The notes beneath the pieces were generated by a model that saw only the letters and a list, made by a program, of their open reading frames with translations, had not been told where the DNA came from and searched no databases. A program made the position numbers and the translations under genes. Of a stretch of DNA of 64,000 nt, positions 38,881-58,000 are shown in pieces. The stretch comes from Mansonella perstans (taxonomy: Eukaryota > Nematoda > Chromadorea > Rhabditida > Onchocercidae), in NCBI GenBank assembly GCA_037074765.1, contig JBAMDO010000028.1, positions 1 to 64,000 on the forward strand, written 5' to 3'. The number at the start of each line of letters is the position of its first letter. Within the stretch, counting starts at the first letter, position 1.

Positions 38881-39087
38881 TTATTGTTTATCATCAAATG
38901 CTACAAATCCCGGGTATTCAGCTTTTTTCCTGAAGCAATTACCAATTATCGAACTCACAACCTCAACCTCTGGATATTTCCTGTATTTAATACAATAAGC
39001 TAAATTACATAAATGAATGACAAATACAAAATATATCCTTCGAAGCGCGGATTTATCTGCGCGAAGGCATGTATTTCCTTTTGCCAT
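38881..39087 (-). CDS. Hypothetical 68-codon open frame
   Basis: Starts with a real ATG (MAKGNTCLRADKSALRRIYF) and ends AEYPGFVAFDDKQ. There is no recognised domain, no clear splice context and no neighbouring exon. The composition is less biased than random AT-rich frames, which is the only reason it is listed. It could be an exon or a decayed gene. Confidence 0.2.
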   Translation of the reverse strand: MAKGNTCLRADKSALRRIYFVFVIHLCNLAYCIKYRKYPEVEVVSSIIGNCFRKKAEYPGFVAFDDKQ

Positions 39088-41180
39088 CTTTATGATTGCT
39101 GATTAAGGCGGCAGAGAAATCAAAGAAATAGATAGGCAGCTGTGGAAAAGTTTCAAGCAGTGATGGAATTTCATAATCTGTTTACATATATACACCTATG
39201 ATAGAATGCATATGTAAAATACTTGATGAATAAGTGAAAAGCCAATGATTTGCACTGCAGTAAAAACCTAACTGTCGCGAATTTCATAACGTGAAACTTC
39301 CAATAACTCAATAAATTAAATCATAAATAAATGTTTTGTAAGGTATTTAACTAAAGTTACATTTTTAGATTTATTTCCAGATTTAGTTCTTTGTTGATAT
39401 GTAAATTGCTCTTTTTACAGCAATTGCTTAAGATAACTATCTACAACAAAGGTTTTGTATTGTAATTTCAAACTTCTCTCCTACAATAAGTTAACAATGC
39501 AGCGGTTACGGCGCTATATTACCTTATAAAGGGTCATTGTCTCAATCAATTAATTCTCCCGCTTCACCCAGTGTAAACGTATGTATCTATCACGCTGCTC
39601 CTACTGTTGTAAATCATCTATTCTCAACCATAATTAACCTAACTTCTTATCATTGTGACCTTACGACCTTTGTATTAAGCTTTAATCCCGTCTCTCCTAC
39701 GACTACATATAGACAGTCGATCCACAAACTACATCCTTTTCGTACATTGTACAATCTCATACTCAGTGATTCGTCAGTATGTTCAAATAAAGGCTTATTA
39801 TCCGAGCTCGAGATATTTCCGCAACACGATCAATTCAACTTAATACAAAGCTCCCTGACAAACCCGCTGGAAAATTATTGGCAGACGTCGACCTCTCACA
39901 AGAAATTTCACGACACTAACCTAAGTCAGAAAAGCTAAAAGACAGAAATATCCTCATCCTAACCTTAAATGTTATTTATTAAAAAACCGTTTAAGCCAGC
40001 AAATGAGACAGTTTCCATTGTATAAACTGTTCAAAAAACATACCTATTTTTCACCGCATTAAAATTAAAAGAATTTTGACATCATAAATCTACAGCTAAT
40101 TGAGACAAAAGCATAAACATTTCATTTCCTTTCACAAACGCAAAGGCATCTAACAGAATTTGTTTGTGATTTGAACTTGCAAAAGAGTTTTTTTTCTTAT
40201 TTTTCCTACTAACTTTATTGTTACTTATTAATAAAACATTTTGGGCAATTCTTCGTACAATGTTTTGCACTGTTTTAAACTTAATCTACTACTTCTATAT
40301 TCCCAAACAATTAACATTGAATGCGTTTTTGTAATGCAAAAGATATGGTCACTTAGTTGACCCCTAAAGTAAATATCATTGAACCTTAAATTACAGATCA
40401 ATAATTTAAACAGAAAAGCTTTGATTCCTTTAAAAAATTAAGTTTCGGAAACTAAAAAAAGCTTTCCACCCCTCTCTAAAAAATTTTAAAAGCGTTTGAT
40501 CATCGGTCGCTGATTGTTTCGGTTGCAGGACAAACATTTTTGTTAGAGGCAGAGAACAAATTTTATGTTTACATAATTATAAAATAGGAGAGCATGAATG
40601 AAAAATTAATAAAATAACGGCAGGTCTAAAATTACTAAATTATTATCAGATAGAAAATTAGCTTATACATTCAATGATATCAAAATTAAGGTAGGATGAA
40701 GGATCATAAATTCATCCATAAAGAATGAATAGAATAGAATCAAATTGTGCAGGAAAAGAATCCAGTAGTAATTTATTCGCATATAAAAATAAAATTAAAA
40801 TTAAATTGTTGAGATAATTAGCATTTATAATAATTTATACAATCTATAAAAACCGTAAAAAACTTTCTAATCAGCTAAAACACATCATCCCAAACATGTT
40901 CCAACCATCCAATAAATGATGATTATAAATTTGAGTTATTAATATGTGCAGCAGAAATAACATTTAAAATTTGCATAAATTACAGTACACGACCAGTTGC
41001 ACGTAGTTTCGCCTGATTCGAAGACAAATATATATTATTGATGATTATTGCTCATTGAACTTTTTTAATCATTGAACATTAAAATGAATAATTGTTATTG
41101 CAGCTGAATACAGCAGTTTAGCAAATTCCACTAACTTTCGTGCCCACCTCCACGTCATTTCATATTCGAATAATTAATGC

Positions 41181-41207
41181 AAAAAAAAAAAAAAAAAAAA
41201 AAAAAAA
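41181..41207. repeat. Poly-A run of 27
   Basis: Uninterrupted A homopolymer on the plus strand, lying 3' of the MOG-5 gene on the opposite strand. No retro-element body or target-site duplication was recognised beside it. Confidence 0.9.
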
Positions 41208-41552
41208 TAAATCGAGAAAGCAAAAAATGATGTGTTAGTAGCGAGTTAAATGCAGTAGAATTTAAATCACAAGTTTACTGAGAATTAAGCCATGCAAGCA
41301 GTGAGCCCTAAATAATTTGTCACTGTTTAAGCACAAATAAGTCTATATCAATTTATTGTTGCACTTTAATCTTTTATTGAGATATTTATAAACGAACAAA
41401 GTAATCAATAGAAAGTACAATTCATTAGCTAACAAATTGAATAAAATGAAATTAATAAAAACGCACGAATGAAATCCAAAAATCATACACATAATACTAA
41501 TTAATTTTTCCACAAAATAAAGAGAATCAATGTACGAAAAAAATGATATGAA

Positions 41553-48445
<6,893 letters not shown>

Positions 48446-48784
48446 TTCTGAAATCCAAAAAAAACTTCACTTCTTAGGTCAAAGGTCATCCCAAACGAAT
48501 AACACTATCACGTTACCGCCTATGCACACTTCCAATTTTATTTCAACATTTACGCTATTATCGGTCAGGAGGCAAATAGCCAAAATCGGATAGGCATTAA
48601 TATCCCATGATTCACCGTTGTGGGAATTTCCACGGCAGTTTTAGATTGTTCCGTTGAAGCAGTCCCCGGGCTATAAACGTAGTGTGGACTGCGGATGTTT
48701 AATAAATACTTTGTGGTCATCATATTTTAGCTTAAAAAGGGTACTGCTTCACTTAGCATCATCTCTAATAGACCGTTATCCAAC

Positions 48785-48910
48785 TTGTAAACTAACCAAA
48801 CCGTAAACTGTAAACTAACTTGTAAACTAATCAGATCGTAAACTGTAAACTAACCGGACTGTAAACTGTGAACTAACCGGACCTGAACTGTCGACTAACC
48901 AGACCGTATT
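48785..48910. repeat. Degenerate tandem repeat of GTAAACTGTAAACTAACC type
   Basis: The words GTAAACTAACC and CCGTAAACTGTAAACTAAC recur about five times with decay toward the right end (GTGAACTAACCGG, GTCGACTAACCAG). It lies in the mog-5/IST1 divergent region. Confidence 0.85.
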
Positions 48911-48992
48911 CACCGCATAATATTATGATTCGCCTTCCGTCATCTAATAATTAATCACATCATAATTGAAGCGTATGCGATTTGATCATTAG

Positions 48993-49060
48993 GTAATACA
49001 TCCAAAGTGGAATTTACGTAATACATCCAAAGCGGAATTTACGTAATACATTCAAAGTGA
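48993..49060. repeat. 25-bp tandem repeat, about 2.7 copies
   Basis: GTAATACATCCAAAGTGGAA starts at 48993, 49018 and 49043, exactly 25 bp apart, with one or two substitutions per copy. Each unit contains ATTTACGTAATAC, whose TTACGTAA core is an 8-bp palindrome. Confidence 0.92.
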
Positions 49061-49148
49061 TGTTGAATTATAAGATTCTCAGAAATTGTCATCTTCAACA
49101 TATGATCAATGCGCTGCTTATTCGAATAAATTAGTTTCAGAAGAGAAT

Positions 49149-51740
49149 ATGTCGATCAGTTGGGGAACACAGTACTCGAAACTGAAAACAAATCTTCGTT
49201 TGGCAATTAATCGTTTGAAATTATTAGAGAAGAAGAAAACTGAGATGGCACTAAAATCACGCACTGAAATTGCTGATTTTATTGCAAGTTCGTTTTGAAC
49301 TTTAAATAGTTTTTGCATCAGTAATAATCTTTGAATTTGAACTGTAGGAAAAAAATTCACTCCTCAAGTTATTTCCGTACAAACTGTCCAAATTACATTC
49401 AAAGCAGTCTTTTTATCGCCGGCTTTACAGCTTAAAAAACATACAATCGGTTTTTTTATTTATGGCACTCCATATTTAGAACTGCAGGAATTGATACAGT
49501 TACGGGCTTTAGGAAGTATACTGCAACTTAGTGAGATGTGAATTCGAGCTTACTTCAAATTATAGCTGATGAAGTCTGTATGATTTTTTCAGCATGAACA
49601 GTTTAGGATTATTCCATTTATTCAAATGTTGGAATAGGTCATAGTTCATTAATAAATAATTTATACTTTAGATCACAAGGAAGACCGTGCTCGTATAAGA
49701 GTAGAACATATCATAAGAGAGGATTTTCTTGTCGAAGCATACGAGTTGCTGGAAATGTATTGCGATCTTATTCTGGCACGATTTGGTCTCATACAGCAAA
49801 TTAAGTTTGTCTTGTTTTCTGGTTTTCATTTTTGTCTCTACACATAGATTAATTGTAACAACAAATGTTCTAGGCAACTTGACGATGGAATTGCTGAAGC
49901 AGTAATTAATATCATATGGGCTGCTCCTCGTGTAGCAACGGATGTGAGTGAATTCAAGGTAATAATATTTCTTTCTTGCAAAAGTTTTTCATAATATTAC
50001 TTAAAACTTTCCAGGATATTTGATTTGGAAAGCACAGTGTCTAAAAGATATCGTTCTGATTCAAATTGTATAGCTATACACTTTTTCACTGCTAGATTAG
50101 ATATTATGATTTACAGATTGTAGCATACCTTTCTTAGGATTCTCAAGAAATTCAATGTAGTGCTGTAGAACTACATTAATATAACATATTAAAGTATTAC
50201 ATATTACATATCACATTTGGTTTTTGAATTGTTTTCAAATTTTAGGTGATTAGTGATCAGCTGACTATGAAATATGGCAAAGCTTTTGCTGAAGCAGCGC
50301 GTAATAATCAACTGGAATATCCTGCCAAAGTGTCACCAAAACTGATAGCCAAGTTAAGTGTACAAGCGCCTCCAAAACTTTTGGTGGAGCGGTGCGTTTT
50401 CTTTCTATTTTTATAAGATGGAGAAAGGCTAAGGAAGAATGCATTTTAATTCTAAGTAATTTAAGATCAAATGTAAGTTGTTTTAATTAAAAAAGAACTC
50501 AGTTTTTTCAGGTATATGATTGAAATTGCAAAATGTGCAGGAATACCATTTACTCCCGATCCAAATGTTATGCGCGAAGACGAAGTTGCTGCTGCTGAAC
50601 AGATGTTGATTGATTTTAAAAATCAAGGAGGGGTAAGGTTTTTCTTGTATTTCTAATATGTGCTGTTATTGATTTTGGAAGTTGCGTTTCTTAAGAATTG
50701 TGTTGGGGCAGTTTGTGACATTTGTATAATTAAAATTATTTCCAGCAAGGTTATGGTTGGATGTATCCGGATAACAATGTTTCAAATAATAAAAAGCCAC
50801 CTTCCCCACCACCACCAACAGGTGGAGGATCTGGTTAGCAGTTGTTTTTTATTGCTACCGATACTATGCAGTTCATTCAAAGTTATTCAGAAGTAATTCT
50901 TTCCGAGTACTATTTATAATATATTTAAATGTTAATATTTTCTTTTCAGAGTACTATCCAGGGCCACCACCTCCCCCTGCCGGATTTAAAGGCGCATTTG
51001 GGGGAAATACCGGCGTAAATATCCCAGGACCAGTATCAGATTCAACTGATTATGGTGCTCGTAATTATCCTTCTCTGGATCGGGTACGTTTCTTTTTCAT
51101 TCATTACATGATCACAAATATTATTCATGCATATATTTTTGTTCCTTGTTTTTTGTTCCACTTATTTTGTTCCTTAAATTTTAAAGTAAGCATATGATTA
51201 TTCTCTGTCGACGATGTATTATTCAACGGTTTAAATTGCCATCAATGATTCAGTCAGAGTTTAAATATATGAAATATTTCTTGTTCCTTTTTGATTATTT
51301 TGCAAACGACAAACGACTAGTTCAAGAAACTATCTTTTAGGTCGATAATTCATCGGGAGATATCAAAATCAAGCCGAATATATCACCTGGTGTTCCAACG
51401 GCACCTCCTACGGGTGCCAATTTTATATTTTCAGAAATGATTAATTATTAGTACCCTTATTTATTTTGCTGTGGAAACAAGATTATAAAGATAAAGAGGA
51501 GTATATTTTTCGGAGTTAAATTTTTTTATTTGCTACAAAATAAAGGCAGTTCTCATTACAGTAGCACCCGAGTTCCCAGAAACACCGAACGATTTTCCGG
51601 AAATATTCGACTCCGGACCGTTCCCATCAACGAAAAATAGTGAGGAACAACAAAGAGGTGTTGCTGGTGGCAGTGATGAACTTGATTTTGATGATTTGGC
51701 AAAACGCTTTGATATGCTAAAGAAGAAAAGTGCTAAATGA
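49149..51740 (+). CDS. ist-1: IST1 homologue, ESCRT-III-associated factor
   Basis: Binds CHMP1/ESCRT-III and Vps4 in endosomal sorting and cytokinetic abscission, in the cytosol and on endosomes. Nine exons join in phase: 49149-49287, 49672-49804, 49874-49958, 50246-50391, 50512-50632, 50746-50833, 50950-51083, 51341-51413 and 51562-51740, giving 365 residues, near the human length. The N-terminal IST1 domain (residues about 10-190) is strongly conserved: LKTNLRLAINRLKLLEKKK, RARIRVEHIIREDFL, LEMYCDLILARFGLI, IIWAAPRV and PPKLLVERYMIEIAK. A Pro/Gly-rich linker follows (PPSPPPPTGGG, YYPGPPPPPAG). The C-terminus DFDDLAKRFDMLKKK is the MIT-interacting motif that recruits Vps4. ATG at 49149 is the first in-frame Met before the domain; 21 open codons upstream lack an ATG. 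Confidence 0.96.
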
Positions 51741-52067
51741 TACACTTTTGAAATATGCTTACACGAAAGTTTTACTTTATTTATTCACTACATTTATGTT
51801 GTAAAAAATATTCCAAAGCAAGCACTTTATCCATAAATTTCAACCGGAGTGCGGGTAGTGTTAAGGAAAATGTTGTAAAGGAGAGAATACTGTACGAAAT
51901 TCACTTGTATGTGGTTTGTGTTTATTTAATATCCTTCAGTAATAAATACTTCGAAATTCGAGTAAGAAATTAATTAAGAAAACTACGTCAAGTATGAGAT
52001 TTTGTCGCAATAGCATTTAAGGGATATTAGCGGTATTTAGATGAAATAAAAAAAAACTCATACGTTC

Positions 52068-55000
52068 TTATGGCTGTTCTCTGTTTAGCTTTTGCACAGT
52101 TTGAAAGATAATGTCGACAATCGTATCAGTGTTGCAATCATGAAGCATTGTATCATGTGAAAATGGTATATCTATGATAGTTCGAGAGCAAAGATTTGCC
52201 CAACCATAATCTGCCTCATCTAAAGTTTTTTGAGAAGGTGATTTTAGAAGAGTTACATGAAGCCGAGAAGGAAATTCTAAATTTCGATTTGGTCTGTAAA
52301 TACGCATCATTTTCAACAACTCCCATGCGTTTTCGATCATTGACTCCAAAAGTTCACCATCGATTTCTGTACCACCAATTTGATATTTAACGATTTGATT
52401 GATCTGCTGGCGATGTTCCTCATAAGATGATAGTCCTGTCGTGTTTATGCCTTTGCGCCAATGCGATGTTCCATCAATTGATATTATATCATCTATATAA
52501 ATTCCTGAAATAATCGTCTTGGATTTAGTGAGTACTCATGTATCCAAAGTTTTTATTGTTAAATTTTCTTTAAAGTTTTGAAATACATGCAGTCAGTTAT
52601 ACCTACATCCAAATTTGATTACTGAGTATGAGGTTCCAACATTGTATCGATGTATTTTTTCAGATCTCTCAAAGAAATTATATCTTTTATCAATTTATTC
52701 TGCATGAATTGAAGTTAATTTGTACACCAAAACAGTAAGAATTCACCTTCTTGTTGTAATTGTAGAGCACACTGATAAGCGAGAATTGCACCAAATGATG
52801 CACCGATGAATATGCGCATTTTCACTTCGGATAAATGATGATGCAAATCTTGTACATATTTGGAACATAAACTTTCAATAGATTGATAAAATTTAGGATC
52901 CTTTGAACATCTTTTAGAAAAACTATCTGGATGTTCAACACCAATTATTCGAAAGGAGCCTGGTAATTTCTTTATTAGTTGCTGTATTACTGGTGCATAT
53001 GTCCATGTCACGCCACCAATGAGTGCGTGGAAAAAAACAATCACTTCACTTTCTTTAACATCAACATTTGATTCGCTTTGATGAAATAATCGAATTGTTG
53101 TTCGATTTTCGGTTGTTTGTAAATTTTCCATTACCTCTGCAATTAACGCCTTTCTATCATTTTGTGATATTGAATGATTGTTGCTTTCATACTCATGATT
53201 CATAAGTCCAATTTTTTTATCTGAAAGAGAATGGCTTTTGTTGTTGAATCGCTTTTGCAACAAATTGCTTAGCTGAATGAAAGTGCTGTATTTGAATATT
53301 TCATCAAGTTCAATATGGATTTTCAATTTTGACTCGATAAGACGTTTTAATTTCAGAGTAAGCAGCGAAGTTCCACCTTCCAGAAAGAAATTTTCATCAT
53401 CTCTAATCCATTTTTTCTTCAAGCATTCACTCCATATTCCTCTTAGTTTTAACTCGATAATATTCCAATCTTGATCATTCATAAAAGACATAGAAGAAAG
53501 ATTAATTTCTTTAGGCTTTATTTCGTCCTCTGCTATTTTCTCAATATTAAGATTAATTGTCATCTGCTGTAAGAAAGAAATCATTTGCTGGCATAACGCT
53601 GAGATACGTTTGCCACTATTTATGTGATTTTTCATTCTGATTCTACAGGAGTAGTAGTTTTTCACACGATCTATTTCGACCTCAATTTCATGAATGCAAT
53701 GTGTTGGCGCTTGAGTTTCACCTTTTCCCAGTACTGATTCATGATTTTCTTCCAGTCCGTAGCGGAAGTTAAAAAATATTGTTTTGTGAAGGCGATCCAG
53801 CACCTCATTATTTACTAACTTCATTTTTTTCAATTTCGTTCGAATCAATTTTAACAGTGCAATAAATGGCACTTGCTCAAATTGACGAATTTGATTCACT
53901 GTTGTGTTAATATTTTCGATGTATTTCTTCATGAATCTTCCAGATACAATGGAAGGAGTTCTTTCCTTTTGCTGATTGAAAGTAGTGACTTTGATTGGAT
54001 TTCTAGAGTTATTCGTGGTATTTCTGCAGGCAGTATTGATAATATCAGCATTCTTTAAAGGGATATATGTGCTGTTTATCAGTAAATAATTGAGAAAGTT
54101 CCCTATAATATTGTTTGTTTTAAAAGAGCGATTAGCAGTTGGTACATTTATAATTAGTTGATTTGTACCAGATAGTTCATGTAGAGATGAAGCAAATGCA
54201 CTAAGAAAAGCTACAGGAGGAGTGATTTCAAAACATTCACAAATCTTTTCGATTTTTCGCACTTCAAAAGTAAATCCTGTTTCTGAGTAGTTCGTAAAAT
54301 CTGTGGATTTCGGATTTTGAACAGTTTCCCTGAGAATTTGAGAATCTAAATGCTGATTAATCTGTCCAAATAGATTCATCTGATCTTCTATTCTTTCCCA
54401 GTTTTCCAGAATGTTGTTATAATTTGGGTCATTTGTGATCCACCATACAATTTTGTCAGCATATTTACTTGCTAGCCTTTCTAACAGATGCTTTTGTTCA
54501 AATTGTTCGATAGAATATTCGGCATATGTAAAAGGCAGTCTTGAATTGCTATTAAACTGCTTGTTTTTCAAAATTTCTTCGTACAGATTTCCTAGATCAT
54601 TCTCCAGAAGATTTGTTGACCATGCATCACTTATGATATGATTCATTCGCAGAATAACAGTATGAGATGCACTACTCGCTGTTTTTATTGCACATAAAAT
54701 CGGTGGTTCACGTTTAAGATCCACTTCTTCATCTCGAAGTATTTTTGTCTTTCTCACAATAAAATCTTCATTGTCGAATACCGATCCTATCGGGAAATAG
54801 TTACTCTGTAGAATATTACTGTAAAAGTAAGCCTCTGTTCCAGAAAGTATTTCCTGATGCACATCATAGTTTTGTTCCGGGAAAATTGTTCGAAAGGAAG
54901 GCTGTCGTAAAATTAAGCGCAGAAAAGCTAATTTCAAATGTCGTAAACTCAGTGATGCATCAAATTTCTGTACAAATATGAGCTCATAATATTGTCGTTG

Positions 55001-55070
55001 TTTCGTTTCATTTAAGAATTGAAACTGTTGTTGCTGAAGACTTAGAGGAATGTTATCAGGACTGAAAACT
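52068..55070 (-). other. NRPS terminal unit: condensation, carrier, thioesterase
   Basis: The C domain (IPLSLQQQQFQFLN) has the most degenerate active site, NHIISDA, lacking the first His and the Gly. The carrier FFLEGGTSL follows, again without an A domain. The thioesterase has FFHALIGG and the nucleophile elbow GASFG in the large exon; the intron 52505-52746 falls shortly after, and the second exon supplies IISIDG and the likely catalytic His in FSHDTML. Release of the product by hydrolysis or macrocyclisation is the expected role. Confidence 0.88.
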
Positions 55071-58000
55071 TTCGTTTTTGTTCTTATTTGTTCTTGGATC
55101 TCATAGATTCTTGGCTCTTTACGAGAATGCAAAATGTACTCTGACAGTCTCCTCACTGTACGATGGCGGAAAACACTATTTGTACCGATAAAATGTGCAA
55201 TATTAGCCTCTATCAATTCGGTGAGTTGCGCAGCCGAAAATGAATTTCCACCAACAGCGAAAAAGTCATCATTAACTGAAATGTTATCATTCTGAAGAAC
55301 TTCCCGGAAGAATCCTAGCAACTTACATTCTGTACTGTTCTCGGGTTGTGTTTGCTTGAAATATTGGTCATTTTCAGGATTCTGTAGCATTTCCAAAGCG
55401 GCAACATCAATTTTTGAATTTTTAGTTAATGGATATTGCTGCAGGATGTGGTACTGAGATGGTACCATATAGTACGGCAAGTGTTCCAACATGAACTGCC
55501 GCACAATATCGCAATGAAACTCGATCTTCGATGAATCGGATAAAATGACAAAAGCCACAAGCTGATGTTGTTCTTTCGTTAATTTTAGGATTACTTTCGC
55601 AGATTTGACTTCCGGATACTGACAAAGAATGGCTTCGATTTCACCAAGTTCAACGCGATATCCACGAATCTTTACTTGCTTATCATACCGTCCAAGGAAA
55701 AGAATATCGTTATTGGGTTGCAATCTCACCATATCCTTGGTACCAAAACTAATTCTTGGTGATATCTTATGACAAACATTTATTTTTTCAATTTCTTTAT
55801 TTCCATACTCCCTCTCGGCATCTACTCGTTTTGCATCACTTGGAACAATATAACCCCGCATGATCCCAATCCCCGTAATGCATAATTCTCCTACTTTCAT
55901 TTCTGGAACAACTTCTCCATAGAAATTTCTAAGCGTAGTAACAACATTCATTATTCCACGACCAATATTATTGGGTCTGTCTAATAGTTTCATTCTTTTG
56001 GTTAAAGCATAAGCTGTCGTTTCAGTTGGTCCGTAATTCTGAATTACATTGACGCCCGATTTCAGTGCATATTCTAAAACTTTTTTGCTTGCACTCTCCG
56101 CCCCAACAATCCAATATCTAAGATTTCTCATTTCACCAATTTCTTCATCTGTGAAAGTATTCACCAATCCAGGAAATAACAAGGCATGAGTGATTTTCCT
56201 ATGCTTCACTTCATCCAGAAATTTACGTGGTGTGATAAAATCTTCTCTGAGAAATAAAGCAGCACCATTAATCAACGCCATCATAATTTCTAGAACACTA
56301 TTGTCAAATGCAAAGTTTGTAAATTGATAAATGCAATCTCCAGGTTCTATCCAAAAGTCTCGAGTGCACGCTATAGTCATGTTGAGAAGACCATGTTGGC
56401 CAATTGCCACTCCTTTAGGCTTTCCAGTAGTTCCTGATGTAAATATCACGTAAGCCAAGTCATTCGGCGTATTTCTAAGGTGTGCTTGAGACGTAAGTAG
56501 TTCTTTGTCAATTCTTATATCACTTAAATTGATTTCCGTAGCATTTTGGAACGAAAAATTGAGTAGGTCTTTCTTGTCAACAATAATATAAAATTTCGCT
56601 CCCATTTGTTCCAGAATATTCAAGATTCGCTTGGCCGGATTAGTGGAATCTATTGGAAGATAAGCAGCTCCAGCCATAATAATTGCTAAACTTGTTATCA
56701 ATGTTTTTATGCTATTATAGGCAATAATTGGTATTACTGTATCAACTCGTAATGTACTACCCATTATTTGAGTTACCTTTTCTCGGATAATTTTCGAAGT
56801 TCGATGAATTAATCCAACAAGAGTATGATAATTGATACTTTTCTTACTTCCAATTACAGCTGTCATAAATGTCAATCGGTCGTTGGTTAAAAAAGCTTCT
56901 CGAAGTAAATGTTGATAGCTAAATGTTGGATAATTGCATTTTTGGAAAACCTTTTCATTTTCATTTCCTCTTATAAAACATTCGTCATGTTCAGTTGACA
57001 CTACTCTTTCTTCCGATCTTATATTCATATTTTCTGCACCGTTTTCGGCTCTTAAATGTCCTCCAATAAAAGGAATGCCATTTGTAAATTCCCGACTTTT
57101 TTCATATTTCACTTCATTGTTGGTTACAATGATCTTTTCCATTCTGCGAATTGTTCTAGCCCACTGATTGAGCATTGTGCTCATTGATTCGCCATAGAAG
57201 AGATCTTGTTTACACTCAATTTTTGCGACAATATCTTCACGTTGTTGCGTGAGAAACAATGTCACCACACATTTTGTAAATTCAGAATTATCATTTAAAA
57301 TTTGATAGGAGCGATCAGAGCATTCCTCATAATTGCTGACGATCATAATATCAGTGAAATTAGAAATTCCATGTTTCCTACATAGTTTTTCCATTTCTTC
57401 GGTAGAAATATCAGCGTTTGCAAAAGCATCCGCTAAATTCTTAGCGATATCCTGAATTAGATCTTGATAGCTCGAAAGTCTAGCATTGATTACCAATGGT
57501 AAAACATTGATACACATTCCAACGCACTGCTGAGCTTCAGAATCACGCATATCTATGGGGCATGAAATAGGCATCTTAGAAGCTTGTATTGCCATCCCAG
57601 AGAGTACCTTGCTGAACGCAGCAAGCTGTATAACAAACGAAGAGCAACAACATTTCTTGGCTACTCGCATAATCAAACTGTTTAGATTTTTAAACTTTTT
57701 GCAAAAAAATTTACATTTATAATTGCTTGAAGCTGTAAAAATTAATTTTTCATGATAAAGATTAACATCTTCGGCATCTCTCAGAGTTTGCGACCAGAAT
57801 CTTTGGATTTCAGTGTAACGTTCCCTGAATCGTTGCTCAGTTCTTCTGCTGAACTGAATGAAAATTTCATCTTTCTTTGAAATACGTTTATCTTCAAAAT
57901 AATTGTCATTAAGCTCTCTGGCTATTATAGACAGTGACTTTCCGTCACAAATGACATGGCTTATTTTAAAATTAAGTTCACAAGATCGTTCTTGCTCGCT

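Larger units (their letters stand above)
37433..41552. other. Spacer upstream of the GT31 gene
   Basis: About 4.1 kb. It should contain the unseen start exon of the GT31 gene and the 3' flank of the MOG-5 gene. An AT-rich repeat, two unassigned open frames and a 27-A homopolymer (41181-41207) are listed separately; I see nothing further. Confidence 0.5.
48450..49148. promoter_or_regulatory. Shared upstream region of the divergent mog-5 and IST1 genes
   Basis: About 700 bp separates the two start codons, so this stretch must contain both promoters. No core element could be assigned. It holds two tandem arrays, listed separately, and a possible acceptor (GATTCTCAG near 49082) upstream of the IST1 ATG that could accept a spliced leader. 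Confidence 0.6.
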
